The notes: generated by a model not told the origin, from the letters alone. Counted from the stretch's first letter, positions 14,901 through 21,787 are shown. The stretch: 22,063 bases of DNA from Acidobacteriota bacterium (GCA_029777145.1 JAKOSS010000857.1:1-22063), one strand, 5' to 3'. Program-made: numbers and translations.

Positions 14901-17577
14901 GCTCGAGTTTCTGACTTTTCCAAAATCCGACCGCGGGCTCGCGAACCGGCAACCGTGCCAGTTGGAGGTAGAGCGGAGCGGTCATTGCGACGATCACGAA
15001 CAGCGTCGCACCGACCGAAAACAGCGGAAGAAACGTCCAGACGCAGACGAGGACGAGCAGCACCGACGGCGCCACGAGACTCCGGCGAAGGTTGTCGAGG
15101 ATCTTCCAACGCGCGATGAGCGGCAGCGTGTTCCGCACCGGACGTCCCGTCATGTCGGGCACGACCGGCCAGATCCATCTGAAGATCTGCCAGTCGCCCC
15201 GTGTCCAGCGGTGCAGACGGCGCGCGAACGGCTCGTAGCCGGAGGGATAATCGTCGTAGAATGCGACGTCCGAAACCAGCGCGGTCCGTGCGAACAGGCC
15301 TTCGAAGAGATCGTGACTGAGAAGCATGTCCTTCGGAACCCGGCGTTCGAGTGCCGACTCAAAAGCGTCGACGTCGTAAAGTCCCTTGCCGACGTAATTG
15401 CCCTCGCCGAAAAGATCCTGATAGACGTCTGAAACCGCAAGCGTGTACGGATCGAATCCCTTGCTGCCGGAATAGATGCGCGCGAACGGCGACCGGAAGG
15501 CGCTCGGGAGGCTGATCTCGATCCGCGGCTGAAGAATTCCGTAGCCGGCGACGACTCGGCGCTTCGATTCGTCGAAGACCGGCCGGTTCAGCGGATGCTC
15601 GATCGTGCCGACAAGTTTTTGCGCGGTATCGCGCGGAAGCTGCGTGTCGGCATCGAGCGTGATGACGTATTTGATCGTCGCGAGAAATCGCTTCGCGGCG
15701 GCTGAGACGTCCGCAAATCCGGTCTCGGAGCCCCCGCGAAGCAGCCGGTTGAACTCATGGAGATTGCCGCGCTTGCGTTCACAGCAGATCCAGATCTCTT
15801 CGGTCTCGCTCCATTCCCGTCCGCGTGAGAAGAAATGAAAGATCGTGCGTCCGCCGCGCTTGCCGTACTTCTCATTGAGCGCCCGGCAATGCCCGCGCGC
15901 TTTTTCTCTCAGGACCTCGTCGTCGTCGGTCGTTTCTTCGCAGGCGTCCTTGAGATCTCCGAGAAGCGCGAAGAAGATCTGATCGTCGCGGTTTGCCAAA
16001 AAGTACTTCTCGATCTTCTCGAAGATCGACTCGATCGCGGCGTCGTCCGTCAACAGCGTCGGTATCACGACCATCGTTCTCGCGCGCCGCGGAACGCCGT
16101 TTCTGAAGTCCATCTTCGGCAGGCGACGCGGAGCGAAGACGACGGTCACGAACCAGTTTACGAGCGTCGTTGCCAGCTCGCCGGCGGGTGTGAAAAGCAG
16201 GACGAACGCGCCGGCGAAGACCCACGGCGAATAGCCGCGACTGACCGGGTAGGAGATCGCCGCCGAGAAGAAAGCCGATAGCGCGAGGATCGATCCGACG
16301 TAGAAAAGCGTCGGGTGGGCGCGCAGGACCCGACGTGCGGATTCCGTGAATCGCGGCCGGTAGCCGAGGCTGTTCTCGAGCGTTTTGAGCCCGTCGTCGG
16401 TTCCCAGCAGGTAGCCGACGTGCAATTTTCGGATCGATTCCGGACGCTTTCCGTCGCCCCCGAGTTCCGTCGCCAACCGGACCGCTTGTTTGGCTATCTC
16501 GATCTCGCCGATCCCTGTTTTTCGGGCGACCCGTTCGATCTCGTGCCGGTACGCATCGCGCGTTTCGAAATCCATCGACGGATACGCCCGTGCCGGATCG
16601 CGGCGCAGTTCGCGATCGACGAGGCTGACGTGTTCGAAGAATTCGCGCCAGTCGAGCGTCGAAAGCAGGCGCATGCTCGTGATGATGTTTCCGACCGATA
16701 CCTGCGATGCCGCCTGCCGGTTGTGTTCGAGATGCGTCAGGTGTTCGATCGTTTCACCTTCACGGCGCAGCTTTCGCTCGATCAGTTCGAGCGCGTACGT
16801 CATGATGCGGTTGCCGTCGCGAAGCCGCGCCGCGAGCTGCGCGAAATACGCCGGCGCAAAATCGGTACGGAGATTCTCGGACTCGAATGTCGATGAAATT
16901 ACAGCCAGCAGATCGGCGGGAAATTCATCGCCCTCGGCGGCGCCCAGCCGATCGGCCAGTTTGTCGGCCGCCAGCAGATCATCACGCGAATCGACGGTCA
17001 CATCGACGTACCGGCGAAGGTTTTCGATAAGCGCCAGCCGGAGTGCGATCGGGATCGCCCAGATCTCGCCGATCAGCAACGGGCTCCGGCGCTGATACGC
17101 CTCGACGTAATGCCGCAGAGTGTCGATATCGATTCGGTTGTCGGTGTGGGCGATGAGCCGGAGACCGAGGTCGTAGATGCGAGGGAAGCCGCGAAGTTCT
17201 CCGGATCTGAGCTCCGGCAATTCGCGGTAGAACTTCCGCGGCAGATCGTGCCGGACCTCGCGCGACTGTTCCTCGACGATATGAAAGTTGTCGACCAGCC
17301 ATTCAGCGGCCGGTGTCATCTGATCGCCGTCGCGCGCGGAATCGGTGAGAATCTCGTAACCCTCGACGAGCCGCGCGTAGTTCTCCTCCAGTCGCGACAG
17401 AAGATTGCGTTCGCGTCCGCTTGCCGCGGCGAGTTCGTGTTTCTCCGCGAGCGTTTCGGCATGTTCGGCAAGACGCTCGGCGCTGAGGACCTCGCCGTGG
17501 ATCGGAGCGTCGGTTGCCGCGTTCGCCCGTCGTCGGATCCTTTTGCGGCCGGCCGACGCGGGGCCTTTCTGATCCAT
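8953..17577 (-). CDS. ndvB: Cyclic beta-1,2-glucan synthase (NdvB/ChvB/Cgs class)
   Basis: The protein is 2874 residues, close to the roughly 2830-2870 of Brucella and Rhizobium Cgs/NdvB, and the frame is unbroken. Order: long N-terminal cytosolic region; membrane helices near 426-480; GT84 glucosyltransferase with DAD (Asp642, Asp644) and the HRWTRGDWQ motif (Asp795); membrane helices near 836-870 and 960-1002; glycoamylase-like cyclisation domain with SESAYN (Glu1416); two GH94-type supersandwich regions starting near 1590 and 2090; GH94 phosphorylase barrel with GAGDWSDGLNRVG (DW at 2546-2547). Known role: an inner-membrane enzyme that elongates beta-1,2-glucan from UDP-glucose, trims it by phosphorolysis and cyclises it; the product acts in the periplasm in osmotic adaptation. 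ATG 17577 overlaps the upstream USP stop as TGATG; the frame extends to 17721 only inside the USP gene. It is probably transcribed from the sigma54-type promoter at 18591-18605. Confidence 0.95.
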   Translation of the reverse strand: MDQKGPASAGRKRIRRRANAATDAPIHGEVLSAERLAEHAETLAEKHELAAASGRERNLLSRLEENYARLVEGYEILTDSARDGDQMTPAAEWLVDNFHIVEEQSREVRHDLPRKFYRELPELRSGELRGFPRIYDLGLRLIAHTDNRIDIDTLRHYVEAYQRRSPLLIGEIWAIPIALRLALIENLRRYVDVTVDSRDDLLAADKLADRLGAAEGDEFPADLLAVISSTFESENLRTDFAPAYFAQLAARLRDGNRIMTYALELIERKLRREGETIEHLTHLEHNRQAASQVSVGNIITSMRLLSTLDWREFFEHVSLVDRELRRDPARAYPSMDFETRDAYRHEIERVARKTGIGEIEIAKQAVRLATELGGDGKRPESIRKLHVGYLLGTDDGLKTLENSLGYRPRFTESARRVLRAHPTLFYVGSILALSAFFSAAISYPVSRGYSPWVFAGAFVLLFTPAGELATTLVNWFVTVVFAPRRLPKMDFRNGVPRRARTMVVIPTLLTDDAAIESIFEKIEKYFLANRDDQIFFALLGDLKDACEETTDDDEVLREKARGHCRALNEKYGKRGGRTIFHFFSRGREWSETEEIWICCERKRGNLHEFNRLLRGGSETGFADVSAAAKRFLATIKYVITLDADTQLPRDTAQKLVGTIEHPLNRPVFDESKRRVVAGYGILQPRIEISLPSAFRSPFARIYSGSKGFDPYTLAVSDVYQDLFGEGNYVGKGLYDVDAFESALERRVPKDMLLSHDLFEGLFARTALVSDVAFYDDYPSGYEPFARRLHRWTRGDWQIFRWIWPVVPDMTGRPVRNTLPLIARWKILDNLRRSLVAPSVLLVLVCVWTFLPLFSVGATLFVIVAMTAPLYLQLARLPVREPAVGFWKSQKLELMNVVHDMRTTALQLFLRLTFLVDEAFNSIDAIVRVAHRKLVSGKRLLEWVTAAESDRNSSGSLSQYVKSMAVSPIAAAAIGLIVWFYYPGKIEEAAPLLIVWLAAPLIAYRTSLEIQERPPAEEVSAADRKSLRLYARRTWRYFEEFVGENGHWLPPDNFQEDPVPVAAHRTSPTNIGMLLLSTLAARDLGYLGTLETIERIELTCMTLERLQRFRGHFLNWYDTQTLAPLNPQYVSTVDSGNLAGHLIAVAEGCLEIPGSAVFGERTRNGLNDTLRILRNEAGTSFSDESAFRREIDNALAIVAALPTDGGSDQWLAILERLADATDRIGRLIGGFADGRDVADVTFWNNAVQHLVANCRRDAAMLIPAPDDDSHSTEMLENLRLRADGIARFCRRLADEMDFGFLYDSERKVLTIGYRPGEGVRDNSFYDLLASEARLASFVAIMTGDIEQQHWFRLGRGLVGRGSTRALLSWSGTMFEYLMPLLVMKDYRGTLLSETYHSIVRKQIEYGRRSGTAWGVSESAYNARDLQLNYQYGPFGVPGLGLKRGLAEDLVVSPYATFLALQFEPVPAVRNLRRLVAEGLLGRYGFYEAVDYTKDRLPPDQTSARIESYMSHHQGMILVALDNFLNDNVMVARFHREPMVESAELLLQERVPRLGPEQRRPRAANVASGRRGHALAAPAPRRFGPVDRFSPQVCLLSNGTYTVMLTNAGSGFSRRGEIAVTRWREDAVRDDRGTFFYLRDLGSGAVWSAGLQPVLRETADYEAVFTESKATFKRRDAGITTRTEIIVATEEDAELRRLTLTNDLGYEREIEVTSYLEVVLAPQAADEAHPAFSNLFVETEHDPARGLLIARRRPRSADDPEIWAGHLVSVDGDGAHGFDFETDRGRFIGRGKSARDPAGLGGDRFAGATGATLDPIFALRVRVAVGPGDSIGVTYATFVADSRAELFEIADRLRRPDSFEQIEKLAWTRSQVELRHLGVTAEEANVFQRLAGHLIYANPRMRPRAEVLALNRGSPQTLWKYGIGGDLPIMIVRIGDRKDMARTIGRILRGHDYLRLKGLRFDLVIFNDQPTTYAPGIGEELLNMIRRSALHSSINKSGGVFIRRSDEMPDEDRIALHAAARVMFVADRGTLDEQLQRRPAAPDLPRMLIPSEPSRRYPPPPENPVELEYRNRFGGFADGGREYRIELTEENGTTQAPWANVIANERGFGMITTESGIATTWSTNSQENRLTPWKNDPVRGAPSEAIYLRDEMSGSFWSPTALPIRETAPYVIRHGSGYTVFEHVSHGIEQKLTAFAAVDSDVSIKILRLKNATGRRRRLSATFHADLVLGTERARSAPFLVSEIDSVTGAIFVTNSFSSDFKDRIAFAMCGTPERTWTCDRREFIGRNGDPARPAAMFRGKLSGSVGAGLDPCAAVQTTVELEPGAERAIVFLLGEAVSRDDARAMVARFGNADAAERELTAVKNKWDEILGCVAIETPDRALDILVNRWLPYQNLSCRFWARTSIYQSSGAYGFRDQLQDSMALVYSRPDLARGHVLRAAGRQFREGDVQHWWHVPSGAGTRTRISDNLLWLVYAACFYARVTGDAAIFDEEVSFIDAAVPAEGEADVFVVPTVLVESASLFEHCRRALNRSLETGEHGLPLIGAGDWSDGLNRVGLGGKGESVWLGWFLYSSLRQFAEICDRRRNDADAERYRDHAAQLARDLNRTAWDGDWYLRAFYDDGTPLGSAESEECRIDSIAQSWSVISGAGEPDRNRIALSSARRKLVRNDADLVLLLDPPFDKTKREPGYIKGYPPGIRENGGQYTHAATWLAIALAESGDGDAAYGIISTINPIGHTDSDAALARYRTEPYVVAADVYSNPAQLGRGGWTWYTGAAGWFYRAVVESMLGISLERDELRISPVLPATWPGAVVVLRHRGAEHRIEIDNARSGTSEIIVDGQPADGETVVLTGTVGRRIRVIIGERAAPPALADSAR

Positions 17578-18506
17578 CAAGACTTGGCCCGGTTGAACCG
17601 CACGACCTCGACCGTGCAGTTCGCGCGCGAGACGATCGCCGTCGCGACACTCCCGAGCAGAATGCTTCCGAGCAATGATCCCTGGCCGCTCGCACCGATA
17701 AAGATGCAGTCGGCTCCCCACTCGTCGGCCGCTTCGACGATGACCGTTTTCGGATTTCCTTCTTTGACGACGTGGGAAACGTTCAACTCGGCAGCGGCGA
17801 GGATCTCATGGGCCTGCCCGACGAACTTCCCGATCCAGGTCTCGGTCCCGTCATCCGGGCCCGGTATCCGGTGCCTGATCGACGACTCCCGGGCCGTCAC
17901 CAGGCGGACCTCGCTGCCCATCATCCACATCCGTCGGGCGACGGCACGGACGACGTCGAGCGCCACTTCGCTGCCGTCGAGCCCGATCACGATCCGGCTC
18001 GGCGCTCCGTGTTTCCAGACGTTCCCGCGGACGATCCGGACCGACGCCTCGGCCTCGTTCGCGATCTTCTGCGAGACCGATCCGAGCGCGAAAAGCCGGC
18101 TGCCCGTAGTTCCGTGCGAGCCGAGCACGATCAGATCGGCGTTCCAATCCTTTGCCTGCGCGATGATCTTCGACGCCGGCGAGCCCTGCATGAAATGCGT
18201 TTCGATCCGCCAATCCGGAAAGTACGAGCGGACCTTTTGTTCGGCCCGCGACAGAAGCAGGACGTCGTCCTCATCCGTTTCGGGTTCCTCGGCGGCCCGA
18301 ACCGTCTTGACGGCCGTCGGTTCCGCACTGAACAGAACCTTTTCGGCGACCTCGTACATAGACGGCGGCGGCAACCACGTCTCCTGGACGTATGCGATCA
18401 TGACGTCCGCCTCGCGCGGAAGTCCGGCACGCGGCAGATCATCGATCGCGTTGTCCGCAAAATCCGAACCGTCGTACGCGATCAGGATCCGTATATTTTT
18501 GCTCAT
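17577..18506 (-). CDS. Tandem-domain universal stress protein, coupled to glucan synthase
   Basis: This 309-residue protein has two UspA domains, about 4-160 and 168-305. The first has the exact ATP signature G-x2-G-x9-G-S (GSHG at 129, GS at 142). The second reads GASG at 271 and GS at 285, one residue longer than the standard x9 spacing, so its nucleotide binding is less certain. Between strands of the first domain is an acidic insert (EEPETDEDD, 73-81). ATG 18506 has a strong AAGGAGGT six bases upstream (18513-18520). The stop overlaps the glucan synthase start by one base (TGATG), so translation is probably coupled and the proteins are made together. It is a paralogue in architecture of the USP at 333-1292, at the other end of the cluster, though the sequences differ. 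Confidence 0.95.
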   Translation of the reverse strand: MSKNIRILIAYDGSDFADNAIDDLPRAGLPREADVMIAYVQETWLPPPSMYEVAEKVLFSAEPTAVKTVRAAEEPETDEDDVLLLSRAEQKVRSYFPDWRIETHFMQGSPASKIIAQAKDWNADLIVLGSHGTTGSRLFALGSVSQKIANEAEASVRIVRGNVWKHGAPSRIVIGLDGSEVALDVVRAVARRMWMMGSEVRLVTARESSIRHRIPGPDDGTETWIGKFVGQAHEILAAAELNVSHVVKEGNPKTVIVEAADEWGADCIFIGASGQGSLLGSILLGSVATAIVSRANCTVEVVRFNRAKS

Positions 18507-18590
18507 CTCGGTACCTCCTTGACCTTCGGAACGCCCCGCAACCGCACACGGCGACGCGGCGGCGTCCGATTGACTCCAATAGTCAGAGGA

Positions 18591-18605
18591 GCAAGGGGCG
18601 TGCCG
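18591..18605 (-). promoter_or_regulatory. Sigma54 (-24/-12) promoter for USP/glucan synthase operon, perfect core
   Basis: The minus strand reads CGGCACG-CCCC-TTGC followed by T. Every core position of GGCACG-N4-TTGCW matches, and, as at 4091-4105, the only departure from TGGCACG is C in the first position. The predicted start is near 18579, about 73 bases before the USP ATG. Confidence 0.8.
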
Positions 18606-18657
18606 TCAGCGAGCGCTTTGCCCATCGAAAGCCCGGCGGGCGAGGAATCACCGGAAC

Positions 18658-18671
18658 GGGCGATATTTCCC
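18658..18671. repeat. Short dyad GGGCGATATTTCCC
   Basis: It is an imperfect palindrome (GGG-N2-ATAT-N2-CCC) inside the divergent region, 53 bases upstream of the -24 element of the USP promoter. It could be a second protein site or chance. Confidence 0.25.
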
Positions 18672-18677
18672 GAATCA

Positions 18678-18701
18678 CGCGAGGTTTTGCACGTCAGTCG
18701 C
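18678..18701. promoter_or_regulatory. Candidate upstream activator site, copy 2
   Basis: CGCGAGG, three bases, TGCACGT, three bases, TCGC: the same 18 block bases as at 4302-4323. It lies about 75-100 bases upstream of the minus-strand sigma54 promoter and about 45-65 upstream of the plus-strand one, so a single site could serve both. Confidence 0.45.
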
Positions 18702-18743
18702 AACCGATAATCAGCTATTTCGCGGTTTAGAAGGCGAATTCCG

Positions 18744-18758
18744 TGGACCGCGAATTGC
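18744..18758 (+). promoter_or_regulatory. Candidate sigma54 promoter for the Cys/His small protein
   Basis: TGGACCG-CGAA-TTGC matches 9 of 11 fixed positions of TGGCACG-N4-TTGC, with GG and GC correctly spaced. The base after TTGC is G, where A or T is preferred. The predicted start is near 18770, 40 bases before the ATG at 18810. Confidence 0.5.
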
Positions 18759-18798
18759 GGTACGGAAATCCATCATATACAGGTTGGAAAAGTCGGAG

Positions 18799-18804
18799 AG
18801 GAGG
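18799..18804 (+). promoter_or_regulatory. Ribosome binding site of the Cys/His small protein
   Basis: AGGAGG five bases before ATG 18810. It selects this ATG over the in-frame GTG at 18804, which lies inside the site. Confidence 0.8.
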
Positions 18805-18809
18805 TGGCG

Positions 18810-19040
18810 ATGAAACAGACCGAAGAAAGACGCGACGCGGAATTCGGAAGACGCATGGGATTTCTATCCGGCCTTCTCGGCTGCCGTCACCGGCACATGA
18901 GCCGGCCGTTCACCTCCAGCGATCATTTGTCGTACGTCGCGTGCCTCGATTGCGGGGCGCGCCGGCATTTTGATCCGATCGCGTTCGTCACGTTCGGCGG
19001 CTTCTATTTTCCGCCGGCGATGAACCGAAAGTCGCAGTGA
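18810..19040 (+). CDS. Small Cys/His protein, possible zinc-binding fold
   Basis: The 76-residue protein is not assigned to a named family. After a charged N-terminus it reads MGFLSGLLGCRHRHMSRPFT, then YVACLDCGARRHFD, then a hydrophobic end (FVTFGGFYFPPAMN). Cys25, His27/His29, Cys45 and Cys48 (C-x2-C) could form a zinc ribbon. From memory, similar short GCRH...SRPFT...CLDCG proteins occur as conserved hypotheticals in Acidobacteriota. A strong ribosome site and a sigma54-like promoter with a short leader argue that it is a real, regulated gene. It converges on the aminotransferase gene, six bases apart. Redox sensing or metal binding are both possible; function unknown. Confidence 0.75.
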   Translation: MKQTEERRDAEFGRRMGFLSGLLGCRHRHMSRPFTSSDHLSYVACLDCGARRHFDPIAFVTFGGFYFPPAMNRKSQ

Positions 19041-19046
19041 GATCGA

Positions 19047-20195
19047 TCAGAGGACCTCTTTCATGCGACGCACGCCCTCGGCCATGCGCTCCTCGTCATT
19101 GCAGAACGAGACGCGCAGAAAACCCTTCGATTCGGATCCGAAAGCTACCCCCGGAACGGTGATGACCCGGTTTTGCAGAAAGCGCTCAGCAACCGCGAGA
19201 TCATCGCCGCCAAGCGGACGGATGTCGAGCATCGTGTAGAACGCGCCTTCGGGCGATGTTCCCCGCAGACCGAGTTCCGATTGCAGGAGATCGATCAGGA
19301 ATTCGCCGCGGCGTCGATAGATTGCACGGTGCTCGGCCTTCGCCGCCTCAGCCTCGTCCGACCAACCGAGAAGCGCCGCCTTCTGCGAGATCGTCGAGGT
19401 GCAAACGGTCAGATATCCGTGCAGCGTGAGACATGCTTTGACTGCGTCCGTTTGTGAGGACGCAACCCATCCGAGACGCCAGCCCGTCATGCTCAGCGAC
19501 TTCGACAGCCCGGAAACAATGATCGTCCGATCGTAGAATTCGCTCGCCGAATGCGGCTTTTCCTTGAACCAGAGATCGGCGTAGATCTCGTCCGAGATCA
19601 GATAGATACCGGTTCCCTCGAGCACCGCGGCGATCTGCCTGAAATCGTCGGCCGAAAAGATCTTGCCGGTCGGATTCGAGGGCGAAATGACGACCGCGAC
19701 CTTCGTCCGCGGCGTGATCTTCGACTTGAACTCGTTGATGTCGAACCCGAATTCCTTTTCCGCGGGCAGTCTGTAGAACACCGGTTTCGCGCCGGAAATA
19801 TGGACGCAGTTCTCGTAAGCCGGGAACGACGGATCGGGAATGAGCGCCTCGTCGCCTTCTTCGATCAGCGACAAGAACGCCGCCGTCATCGCTTCCTGCG
19901 AGCCGACCGTGACGACCACCTGATCGGCACTGAGTCCGAGATGCGGATAACTCGCCGCGATCTTCTCGCGCAGCGGCGCGAGCCCGGCGTGCGACGTGTA
20001 ACCGTTCTGCTCCTCGATCGTCACGCGCGCAGCCTCGCGGCGCATGAAATCGGGCGTCGGAAGATCCGGCTCGCCGAGACCGAAATTGATCGATCCGGGA
20101 AGGGCGCGTTCGAAGATCTGACGAATGAGCGTCGGCTGAACGCCCTGGAGACGTTGCGGAGCGTGATACGGCGGGTTCTGAAGCTTCGGTTCCAT
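19047..20195 (-). CDS. PLP-dependent class I/II aminotransferase
   Basis: The protein has 382 residues, normal for the aspartate aminotransferase-like fold type I group. Visible residues: SPSNPTG with Asn174, SDEIY with Asp202 and Tyr205, the Schiff-base lysine in SGLSKSLSMTGWRLGW (Lys232) with Arg240, and a C-terminal FLRVSF carrying the usual substrate-carboxylate Arg. All key positions are intact, so it should be active. The substrate (Asp, aromatic, Ala or methionine-pathway amino acid) cannot be told from sequence. ATG 20195 has a weak AGG upstream. It begins 37 bases after the MFS gene ends and is probably the last gene of that operon. Confidence 0.92.
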   Translation of the reverse strand: MEPKLQNPPYHAPQRLQGVQPTLIRQIFERALPGSINFGLGEPDLPTPDFMRREAARVTIEEQNGYTSHAGLAPLREKIAASYPHLGLSADQVVVTVGSQEAMTAAFLSLIEEGDEALIPDPSFPAYENCVHISGAKPVFYRLPAEKEFGFDINEFKSKITPRTKVAVVISPSNPTGKIFSADDFRQIAAVLEGTGIYLISDEIYADLWFKEKPHSASEFYDRTIIVSGLSKSLSMTGWRLGWVASSQTDAVKACLTLHGYLTVCTSTISQKAALLGWSDEAEAAKAEHRAIYRRRGEFLIDLLQSELGLRGTSPEGAFYTMLDIRPLGGDDLAVAERFLQNRVITVPGVAFGSESKGFLRVSFCNDEERMAEGVRRMKEVL

Positions 20196-20220
20196 ATACC
20201 TGAATTCTACAGGAAACCGG

Positions 20221-20240
20221 CCGACTTTAGAATCAGTCGG
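20221..20240. repeat. Inverted repeat over the MFS stop codon
   Basis: CCGACT, eight bases, AGTCGG. The loop contains the MFS stop codon (20233-20235). No T-run follows on the minus strand, so it is not a simple terminator. It could moderate read-through from the transporter into the aminotransferase gene. Confidence 0.4.
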
Positions 20241-21525
20241 AACGGCCCGAGCCGCGCTTTTGCGGTGTCAAAAGGTTAAGGATGACAACGAGCGCGAGGG
20301 CGACGGCGGTGACCGCGATGACTGCGAAAAACGCGGTCGAGTAATCACCGCCCGCGGCGTCCGCGAGTTTGCCCGTCACGAGACCGCCGATCGCCGCTCC
20401 GACCGTCTCAACGACCGTGATCACGCCGAGGATCTTCGGATAGTCTCGGTTCCCGAAAAGATCGGCGACGAGCCGCTGCAAAAGAACGAACGTCCCGCCG
20501 TAGCCGAGCCCGAACGGGATCAGGAACGCGAGCGCGGTCTTCGCGGTCAGCGCGAGCAAGACGAGCGTCGCGAGAAACATCACGGAACAGCAGATCAGCA
20601 TCACCCTCGCCGGCGCGAGGCGATCGCTGAGCGATCCGAACGCCGATTTGCCGAGGACGCTGACAATGAAAAGCGCGGACAGGGCGAGACTTCCCTCTTG
20701 CGGCGAGAGCCCGATCTTCGGCGACTGAAGATACAGAATGAACTGCTGGCTCGTAACGAAGATCGGATAGAAAACAAGGGCGGCGCAGAGCGCGAAGATC
20801 CAGAAAATCGGGGTCCGAAGCGCCTGTCCGAGCGTCATTCCTTCGGTTTGCGTCGTCGTTTCCGCGACATCGGGTGCAAGCGGTACGTCGCCGTCAGGAT
20901 CGAGTCCCAACTCGACAGGACGACTGCGGACGATCGCGATGATCGCCGGCACAAGCGCAAACCAGATCACCAGGCTTATGATCGACATCGCATTGCGCCA
21001 ACCGAATTGAGTGATCAGATAGGCCGCCAAGGGCGCGAAGATGACACCGCCGAGACTGGTCCCAGTCAACAATATTCCGAGCGCCGTTCCGCGTTTCCGG
21101 ACGAACCAGTTTGAGACCAGCACGACATTCGCGAGCACACCGACAAAGCCCAGCGAGGCGCCCATCAGAATTCGCGAAATATAGACGGTCGATGTCGATT
21201 CCGCACGCGAGTGGACCAGCAAACCGGCACCGAGAATCAGACAACCGAACAACATCACGCGCTTTACCGCAAAGCGTTGGACAAACCAGCCGGCGAGCGG
21301 ACCGATGAGTCCGGCGGTTAGGAATGTGAGCGTCGCTCCGAGCGCGATAAAGCTCTCTGAATTTGCGTGCGCGACCGCGCCGGAATTGACGAAATCTTCG
21401 CGGATCGGCTTGAAGAACACGGGAAATCCGCCGATCGCGAGTCCGTTGCTGACGGCAAGCGCAAACGTCGCGACGGCGAGGATATACCAACCGAAAAAGA
21501 CCTTCTTGTTTTGTTTGTCCGGCAC
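20233..21525 (-). CDS. MFS transporter, monocarboxylate/OFA-like
   Basis: The 430-residue protein has about twelve membrane helices in two sets of six. The N-terminal FFGWYILAVATF and the RKRGTALGILLTGTSLGG loop-helix, with a matching SDRLAPARVM loop in the second half, resemble the monocarboxylate/oxalate-formate branch of the major facilitator superfamily. A charged loop near residue 215 (DPDGDVPLAPDVAETTTQTEG) separates the halves. The start is GTG at 21525 with no clear ribosome site; no ATG lies nearby. It follows the 72-residue membrane protein by 21 bases and precedes the aminotransferase. The substrate is unknown; an organic or keto acid would fit the neighbouring transaminase (inference). 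Confidence 0.9.
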   Translation of the reverse strand: MPDKQNKKVFFGWYILAVATFALAVSNGLAIGGFPVFFKPIREDFVNSGAVAHANSESFIALGATLTFLTAGLIGPLAGWFVQRFAVKRVMLFGCLILGAGLLVHSRAESTSTVYISRILMGASLGFVGVLANVVLVSNWFVRKRGTALGILLTGTSLGGVIFAPLAAYLITQFGWRNAMSIISLVIWFALVPAIIAIVRSRPVELGLDPDGDVPLAPDVAETTTQTEGMTLGQALRTPIFWIFALCAALVFYPIFVTSQQFILYLQSPKIGLSPQEGSLALSALFIVSVLGKSAFGSLSDRLAPARVMLICCSVMFLATLVLLALTAKTALAFLIPFGLGYGGTFVLLQRLVADLFGNRDYPKILGVITVVETVGAAIGGLVTGKLADAAGGDYSTAFFAVIAVTAVALALVVILNLLTPQKRGSGRSD

Positions 21526-21546
21526 TGCTTGATTGGTTGAAGTCTG

Positions 21547-21765
21547 CTATTTCTTGTTGGAGAAGGCGCCGCGCATCATGAATCCGGTGAACGCGACGAG
21601 CACGCCTCCCATGAGCAGGAAGAACGGCAGAACCGGTCCGCGCCAGAGATCGACGTCACCAAAGTTGGGTTTGACGCCGGCGAAGAAATAGACCACGAAC
21701 AGGATCGCGCTCGCGGTCAGCATCGCGTATCCGAGCCAAAGTACGACCTGGCCAAGTTTCTGCAT
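21547..21765 (-). CDS. Small two-helix membrane protein
   Basis: This 72-residue protein has two membrane helices, about 6-28 and 46-66, joined by a loop with GVKPNFGDVDLWRGP, and a short basic tail. No family is recognised. ATG 21765 is chosen because GGAGG (21773-21777) lies seven bases upstream; the frame extends to 21912 but the extra residues look random. It heads the operon with the MFS transporter and the aminotransferase. It could be an accessory subunit, but nothing shows this. Confidence 0.75.
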   Translation of the reverse strand: MQKLGQVVLWLGYAMLTASAILFVVYFFAGVKPNFGDVDLWRGPVLPFFLLMGGVLVAFTGFMMRGAFSNKK

Positions 21766-21787
21766 CGGTTCGCCTCCGTGAAAGTGG

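Larger units (their letters stand above)
18507..18809. other. 303-base divergent regulatory region
   Basis: It separates the leftward USP/glucan synthase operon from the rightward Cys/His small-protein gene. It holds one sigma54-type promoter for each side (18591-18605 and 18744-18758) with the candidate activator site (18678-18701) between them. A minus-strand frame at 18503-18703 is Arg/Pro-rich, has no ribosome site and overlaps the promoter, so it is not called. Confidence 0.7.

Noticed and set aside
12865..15432. 855-codon open frame on the plus strand
   Set aside because: It is antisense to the glucan synthase, whose domains are unmistakable. The frame is Arg/Asp/Pro-rich without family features, a by-product of GC-rich codon use.
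18750..18781. Sigma70-like promoter TTGCGG...TATACA before the Cys/His gene
   Set aside because: The spacing is only 15 bases and both hexamers are poor; the -24/-12 reading of the same region fits better.
20204..20209. TAGAAT as a -10 element for the aminotransferase
   Set aside because: It would give a leaderless transcript and has no -35; co-transcription with the MFS gene is simpler.
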